NCBI RefSeq assembly: GCF_001705435.1
Contig: NZ_MDEN01000060.1
Span: forward strand, 124,001 to 188,000
Length of the DNA stretch: 64,000 bases
Direction: 5' to 3'
Origin: Pseudomonas graminis
GTDB lineage: Bacteria; Pseudomonadota; Gammaproteobacteria; Pseudomonadales; Pseudomonadaceae
Below, in pieces: positions 59,891-64,000 of this stretch (positions are counted from its first letter, which is position 1; every line of letters begins with the position of its first letter). A program made the position numbers and the translations under genes. A model generated the notes under the pieces. It was not told the DNA's origin. It did not search any database and was given only the letters and a program-made list of their open reading frames with translations.

Positions 59891-60820
59891 ATGGATGTCT
59901 TCCACCTCATCATCGACACCAGCATGCTGCGCAGGCTTCACTTCCAGCACCCAGACTTCAACCGCCTTCTACAGCAGTCCCAGATGGGAAAGCTGAAAAT
60001 TTACATTCCGCGCATTGTCTTGGAGGAGGAAAGGACCGCCCAGCTTGAGAAGCATTTGCTGATGATCGAGGAAATAAGGACGAGATACGCAAAACTGCAG
60101 CGTGGCATGCAAGGCTTGCTGGTGCAGGGTCTAGCGGAGGCTCATATCGAACTGTGGAGTGCTTTAGACGTCGAGCAGAACTCAAGAGCGACTTTCAGTC
60201 ATTTCGTGGCGCTCAACAAAATCGAGGTAATTGAGATCTCCAAGGATCAAGCAGCCAATGCGTGGGACAGGTACTTCAAAGTAGAACCGCCGTTCAATCC
60301 GAAGGAGGAACGCGAGGCCCGACGCAAGGACATACCCGATTCTTGGATTCTTGAAGCAGGAATTGAGGTCAAGGCCAGAAATGGCCAGCATTGTGCACTG
60401 GTCGGCGATAACAAGCTCACCAATGCCTTTGAGAAGGAAGGCTTAAGGGTTTACCAAGATGTACAGACACTCCTTGATGACATTGAGCAAGCCACCGCTA
60501 TCGCACCCATACAGCGTCCTATTGTTGAGGAGGCGCCTGTCCCTCTCGATCAGCTCCGCAGCCTGGAATTTAAGGATCTAGACGTTATCATATTGGGATT
60601 GATTGAGACGCTCGATATTCCCCACAAGGAGGCGCTTTTTTCCGCACTTGAGGCGGCAGGTTTTAAGCGCGATATCGCTGAACATGAAGCACGCACGCTG
60701 GTGCTATCCGGCAGACTCAAAGATGCCGACACACACTTCATACCCACAAGCCGAGCTTTAGCCAGGCAGGCGGCGGCGACGGATACGGTAACCAATGTGC
60801 TACTGAGGATCATGGGATGA
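59891..60820 (+). CDS. PIN-like domain protein (DUF4935-like), probable RNase
   Basis: 309 residues. An N-terminal PIN fold (about 1-195) has LIIDTS (Asp9), IPRIVLEEE (Glu45-47), KDIPDSWILEAG (Asp147/150) and ALVGDNKL (Asp173), i.e. the four acidic positions that bind metal in PIN ribonucleases. Residues 215-309 form a separate helical domain. Overlaps the next gene by four bases (ATGA), so the two are one translational unit. PIN domains are common RNase toxins and defence effectors; the target is unknown. The ribosome site is weak. Confidence 0.78.
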   Translation: MDVFHLIIDTSMLRRLHFQHPDFNRLLQQSQMGKLKIYIPRIVLEEERTAQLEKHLLMIEEIRTRYAKLQRGMQGLLVQGLAEAHIELWSALDVEQNSRATFSHFVALNKIEVIEISKDQAANAWDRYFKVEPPFNPKEEREARRKDIPDSWILEAGIEVKARNGQHCALVGDNKLTNAFEKEGLRVYQDVQTLLDDIEQATAIAPIQRPIVEEAPVPLDQLRSLEFKDLDVIILGLIETLDIPHKEALFSALEAAGFKRDIAEHEARTLVLSGRLKDADTHFIPTSRALARQAAATDTVTNVLLRIMG

Positions 60821-63231
60821 GCAACTCTGAGTTGCGCCTAGCGGCGCTTTCAAAGCTCGTAGACATCAAGTCCGAAGCCGTCGATCAACGCCTAAGCGAC
60901 GAGTTCAATCGCATAGAGGCGTCGCTCCAGCAGAGCAGTGATTACGACGAGCTAGCGGGGTCTCTGAAGGTACTCGCGGTATTGGTCCCTAGGTTTCACA
61001 TGGTGACGCTGCCATTATTACAGGCCTTTGTGCGCTCAGTACCGAACCGGACATTGACGCAGGATGGATCACCGATCTCCGGCAGCAGGATTCGCTACCG
61101 CTCTGCTGAGAGCTTGACTCGTGAGGCCATCGAAGTCGCCGAAAAAGTTCGCTACCTGCACACTGAACAGGTAGTGGATTTCCTGCTAGAGATGTCGCAG
61201 GTCGCTGATAAGGAGACTAACGCCAAGGCCGCTCGAGCGCTAGAGTCGCTCGCGACATTCGACTTGGACGTATTCTACGGAGATAGCCCCCTGGGCGCAG
61301 AGCCTCAGGCGCGCATGGTCGCTCACCTCGACGCACTCCGAAACGATGCCTTGATGACCAACGCAAACGTCATCCTGCGAGTGCTTGCCATAGTGCTCTC
61401 GCCAACCATGGAAGGGACATCCTGGTCGTACCAAAGCGTCACGATCCGGCGTGGCTCAATTGCGAGCTATGGCGGCGTTGCCGACATGCGCCTCGCTGCC
61501 ATCTGCCTGACTCAGCGAATTTTCGGGCTCGACACCTCCGTCGAACACCGTAAGCAGGCTCTGCTGACTCTGAATTCAGCAACGCGACGTGAAGGCCCCG
61601 TTGACCACGCCGAAACCTCTGCCATGTTCGAGCGGGACGCGATTATGGTGCTTGAGTTCATGCTCAGCCTGGTCGGGACTGAGACGCTGCCCTTGGTACA
61701 AAAAATAGAGCACCTAGCTTACTGGGACTATTACCATGGAGCTTCTCAAGCAATCAAAAACAAAGCGTTGGAGATACGTGGTGCTATCGCTGAGCACGCT
61801 GAGTACCAAGTCTACAAGCAGCTCATCGGCTTTGAGGGCATTTTCGGGGACTGGGAAGAGCTGAAACGCTCTGAGCAAGCCTGGGACTATAGCGATAACA
61901 AGCGGCGAGCGGCTGCCCGTCAATATCTCTCGGAAATCAATGAGGCCAGCTATACCATGTGGCGTGATCGGATCTTAGAGTTCTCGAAGACCCGATCGAA
62001 CGACCTGGCGATGTTTCCGGTTTACTACGACTTTTTGGAGTCCATCGGGAAGGAGAGATCCGATCTTGCGATGGAACTTCTCATTGACCACGAAGAGGTC
62101 ATGGCTCCCTTTCTCATCGCACTGATGAGTGGCCTCTGGGCCAGTACGACGCCGAACCATCTTGAGGCAGTCGTGAAGCGTTGGATTGAAGCCGGAAAGC
62201 ACCTGACCAGTATCGCCAAGTCATTGTATAAGGCGGGGGTTCCACGGCTAGAGGTGCTGACGGAGGTTGCCGGTCGCGCTGCTGCGCTCGATGACAAGAG
62301 AGCCATGACCCAGGTTATGGGCGTGGCAGCGAGCCTTTATGCCGAAGGTGAGATGGGCGCCAAGTCTATCTTCATGCACACCCTGCGAGAGCTTGTTAAG
62401 CGCGATGACGCCAGTTGGGCTAGCGAAATCTGGTTCAGCCGGGACTTCAAAGCGCTGCTTAGCACAATGGAGCAGAGTGAACGCGCTGAGGTGCTAGCCT
62501 CTTTGACCGCGCTGCCAGAGCTGGACTATCAGGCTGAGGACATACTCTACGAAATTGGGAAGCACGATCTCCAAGCCCTTATCGACTTTTTGATTGGCCG
62601 CCTGAAACACGCTCGAATGCTAGCCAAGCGAAAGCGTGAGACCAATGACAGCAGTCAAGATAGGTTTGAAGCCATTCCCTTCCAGCTCACCAAGCTGGAC
62701 GAGCTGCTTGCGCAGGCGCCAGCGGCACTTCTGACGGCTATTCGAGTCGACTTCGACTTGGAAGATCGTTACATGTTCAGCTACCGCGGAGCGCGAACTG
62801 TCAAATCGGTATTCCCGGAGTTTACGACCACGCTGGAAGAGCCGATTCTGAAGTACGTCAAGACGAGTAATGATGACGACATTGAGTTTGTCATTGGAAT
62901 CCTGCGCGTCTATGAAGGCTCGCCCGCAATCTTGGATGTTTGCAAGGAGATCATCAAAGCAGTGCCTGAACACTCTAGGACTTGGAATGAAATTGCTGCC
63001 GCGATCGAGTCCACGGGCGTCGTTAGCGGCGAGTACGGCATGGTCGAAGCATATAACAGCAAACTGCAGCAGGTGTCTTGCTGGATGAGCGACGAGAACG
63101 AGCAAGTCCGGAGTTTTTCCAGGTGGCTTACAGAAGGCCTCCAGAGTCTGATTGAAAAGGAAAGTCAGCGCGCAGATCGAAGCTTAGAGCTTCGCAAATA
63201 CCAATACGGCAGCGACCCAAAAGAGGACTGA
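60817..63231 (+). CDS. Uncharacterised 804-residue, probably alpha-helical partner of the PIN protein
   Basis: No catalytic motif found. The composition and spacing of Leu/Ala helices along the whole length suggest an alpha-solenoid (HEAT/ARM-like), a common scaffold or sensor fold; I could not delimit repeats with certainty. There is no signal peptide or membrane segment. Start codon overlaps the PIN stop. By arrangement it could be the inhibitor, sensor or target-recognition part of a two-gene system, but this is inference. GC is lower than the housekeeping region. Confidence 0.7.
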   Translation: MSNSELRLAALSKLVDIKSEAVDQRLSDEFNRIEASLQQSSDYDELAGSLKVLAVLVPRFHMVTLPLLQAFVRSVPNRTLTQDGSPISGSRIRYRSAESLTREAIEVAEKVRYLHTEQVVDFLLEMSQVADKETNAKAARALESLATFDLDVFYGDSPLGAEPQARMVAHLDALRNDALMTNANVILRVLAIVLSPTMEGTSWSYQSVTIRRGSIASYGGVADMRLAAICLTQRIFGLDTSVEHRKQALLTLNSATRREGPVDHAETSAMFERDAIMVLEFMLSLVGTETLPLVQKIEHLAYWDYYHGASQAIKNKALEIRGAIAEHAEYQVYKQLIGFEGIFGDWEELKRSEQAWDYSDNKRRAAARQYLSEINEASYTMWRDRILEFSKTRSNDLAMFPVYYDFLESIGKERSDLAMELLIDHEEVMAPFLIALMSGLWASTTPNHLEAVVKRWIEAGKHLTSIAKSLYKAGVPRLEVLTEVAGRAAALDDKRAMTQVMGVAASLYAEGEMGAKSIFMHTLRELVKRDDASWASEIWFSRDFKALLSTMEQSERAEVLASLTALPELDYQAEDILYEIGKHDLQALIDFLIGRLKHARMLAKRKRETNDSSQDRFEAIPFQLTKLDELLAQAPAALLTAIRVDFDLEDRYMFSYRGARTVKSVFPEFTTTLEEPILKYVKTSNDDDIEFVIGILRVYEGSPAILDVCKEIIKAVPEHSRTWNEIAAAIESTGVVSGEYGMVEAYNSKLQQVSCWMSDENEQVRSFSRWLTEGLQSLIEKESQRADRSLELRKYQYGSDPKED

Positions 63232-63399
63232 GAGTGGCTCAAGGCAGCTGAAAAACCTGCCGATCTAGTGATAAGGCAGTGAATGTGCCAGAGGCGGCGA
63301 CTCGAATGATCTCAAACTGGTTTTAAGTGTTTGTGCGCTAGCGAGTCCGTGGACTAAGGAAGCGCGGGCGGTTACATTTGCTGCTAATACCCGTCTGAA

Positions 63400-63417
63400 G
63401 GCAGCCGGGTAGCTGCC
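63400..63417 (+). promoter_or_regulatory. Hairpin immediately before the hamA ribosome site
   Basis: GGCAGC (63400-63405), loop CGGGTA, GCTGCC (63412-63417), ending two bases before the GGAGG at 63420-63424. It might modulate hamA translation. The 197 bases after the 804-residue gene contain no gene. Confidence 0.45.
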
Positions 63418-63428
63418 ATGGAGGCCAC

Positions 63429-64000
63429 TTGTCAACCATCACTCCGATCGATCTCGAATCTGCTCTTACAGGAGATCCAGAAGCGCTTGAGGTTCACCTT
63501 GAGCTCGTAGAACGTGACGTGCTCATTGACGGACATTTAGTCAAGATTCACTGCCACTGCCTTTCGGTGGATGGTAACGGCCGTGTTCAACCACGTCGGT
63601 TAGCAGAGTTCATGCGGAACGCCGTTGCTGATTATGCGATCCCGCGCTCGAAGCTCGCTGAGGCGAAAGCGCGAGACCTTAGGTTCAACAGCACCGAGGC
63701 AGTCACCGAGCTCGTTGAGCGGGCCAAGCGCTCGTTTACTGATTTGACGAACACCGGCGAAGGTGGAGAGATGCTGCTGTTTCTGCTGGCGGAGCGTTTC
63801 CTCAAGCTGCCACAGATTCTCTGCAAGATGGATCTCAAGACGGATAATCGTATGCACTATCACGGCGCGGATGGAGTGTATGCGGGTGTGACACCAGAAG
63901 GTATCTTGAAACTCTACTGGGGCGAATCGAAAGTTTATGGGGATGCGAGTTCTGCGATTCGCGACTGTTTCAATTCCCTCGCCCCCTTCCTGATCGAGGC
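63429..64000 (+). CDS. hamA: HamA, DUF1837 nuclease of the Hachiman defence system, cut by window edge
   Basis: 190 codons are visible. The TTG at 63429 is the only start codon after the in-frame stop at 63396, with GGAGG four bases before it. DUF1837 motifs are clear: GEGGEMLLFLLAERFL (residues 110-125), LCKMDLKTDN (131-140), HGADGVYAG (145-153) and KLYWGESKVYGDA (161-173). Together Asp148 and Glu166-Ser-Lys168 form the PD-(D/E)XK nuclease site. In Hachiman HamA is the DNase effector held by the HamB helicase, which activates it on damaged or phage DNA. HamB should begin just right of this window. Confidence 0.9.
   Translation, partial: MSTITPIDLESALTGDPEALEVHLELVERDVLIDGHLVKIHCHCLSVDGNGRVQPRRLAEFMRNAVADYAIPRSKLAEAKARDLRFNSTEAVTELVERAKRSFTDLTNTGEGGEMLLFLLAERFLKLPQILCKMDLKTDNRMHYHGADGVYAGVTPEGILKLYWGESKVYGDASSAIRDCFNSLAPFLIE

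Overview
The window is a high-GC gamma-proteobacterial chromosome segment that I assign to Pseudomonas (fluorescens/syringae-like lineage). The reasons are a long run of the Pseudomonas housekeeping order (ybeZ-ybeY-corC-lnt; leuS-lptE-holA; lipA-lipB-ybeD-dacC-rlpA-mltB-rodA-mrdA-rlmH-rsfS-nadD-proA) and several classes of Pseudomonas-type REP palindromes between genes. I see no rRNA, tRNA or CRISPR array.

Layout. 1-8.2 kb: edge-truncated Q-rich exported protein, a candidate sRNA, an Lrp/AsnC regulator with an inverted-repeat operator, rluE, amn, an AidB-like acyl-CoA dehydrogenase and a 7TMR-DISM sensor kinase whose stop codon lies inside a REP element. 8.6-18.2 kb: thiD-thiE-hemL, a Sel1 protein, a DUF1820 protein, miaB, phoH-like ybeZ with ybeY and corC, and lnt. 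18.2-19.7 kb: a REP-associated tyrosine transposase (RAYT) flanked by two 93-bp REPINs on each side. 19.7-38.9 kb: YdcF-like protein, leuS, lptE, holA, a short unlisted arfA (ribosome rescue) with a hairpin inside its reading frame, a lytic transglycosylase, then the long leftward lipoate/cell-wall/ribosome/NAD/proline cluster. 38.9-57 kb: repeats, a 3-methyladenine glycosylase, a DedA-PAP2 fusion, an LrgAB pair, a MORN-repeat lipoprotein with a C13 caspase-like domain, ubiX, mpl, an AcoR-type activator facing an aldehyde dehydrogenase that has a good sigma-54 promoter, DedA, mtfA, ppa and an S24 repressor.

57.2-64.0 kb is different: lower GC, less biased codon use, no housekeeping genes. It holds a 693-residue protein with a PD-(D/E)XK nuclease signature, an overlapping pair (PIN-like RNase plus an 804-residue probably helical protein), and at the right edge the first 190 codons of HamA, the DUF1837 nuclease of the Hachiman anti-phage system. 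I read this as the left part of a defence island. HamA is recognised from its motifs; the other three genes are not families I can name and are the best candidates for an undescribed system.

Functionally the core concerns envelope building (Lnt, LptE, PBP2/RodA, transglycosylases, RlpA, Mpl), cofactor synthesis (thiamine, lipoate, haem, NAD, prenyl-FMN), and RNA/ribosome maintenance (RluE, MiaB, YbeY, RlmH, RsfS, ArfA). Starts were chosen by ribosome binding sites, overlaps and family N-termini. All family calls rest on reading the translations; no database search was run.
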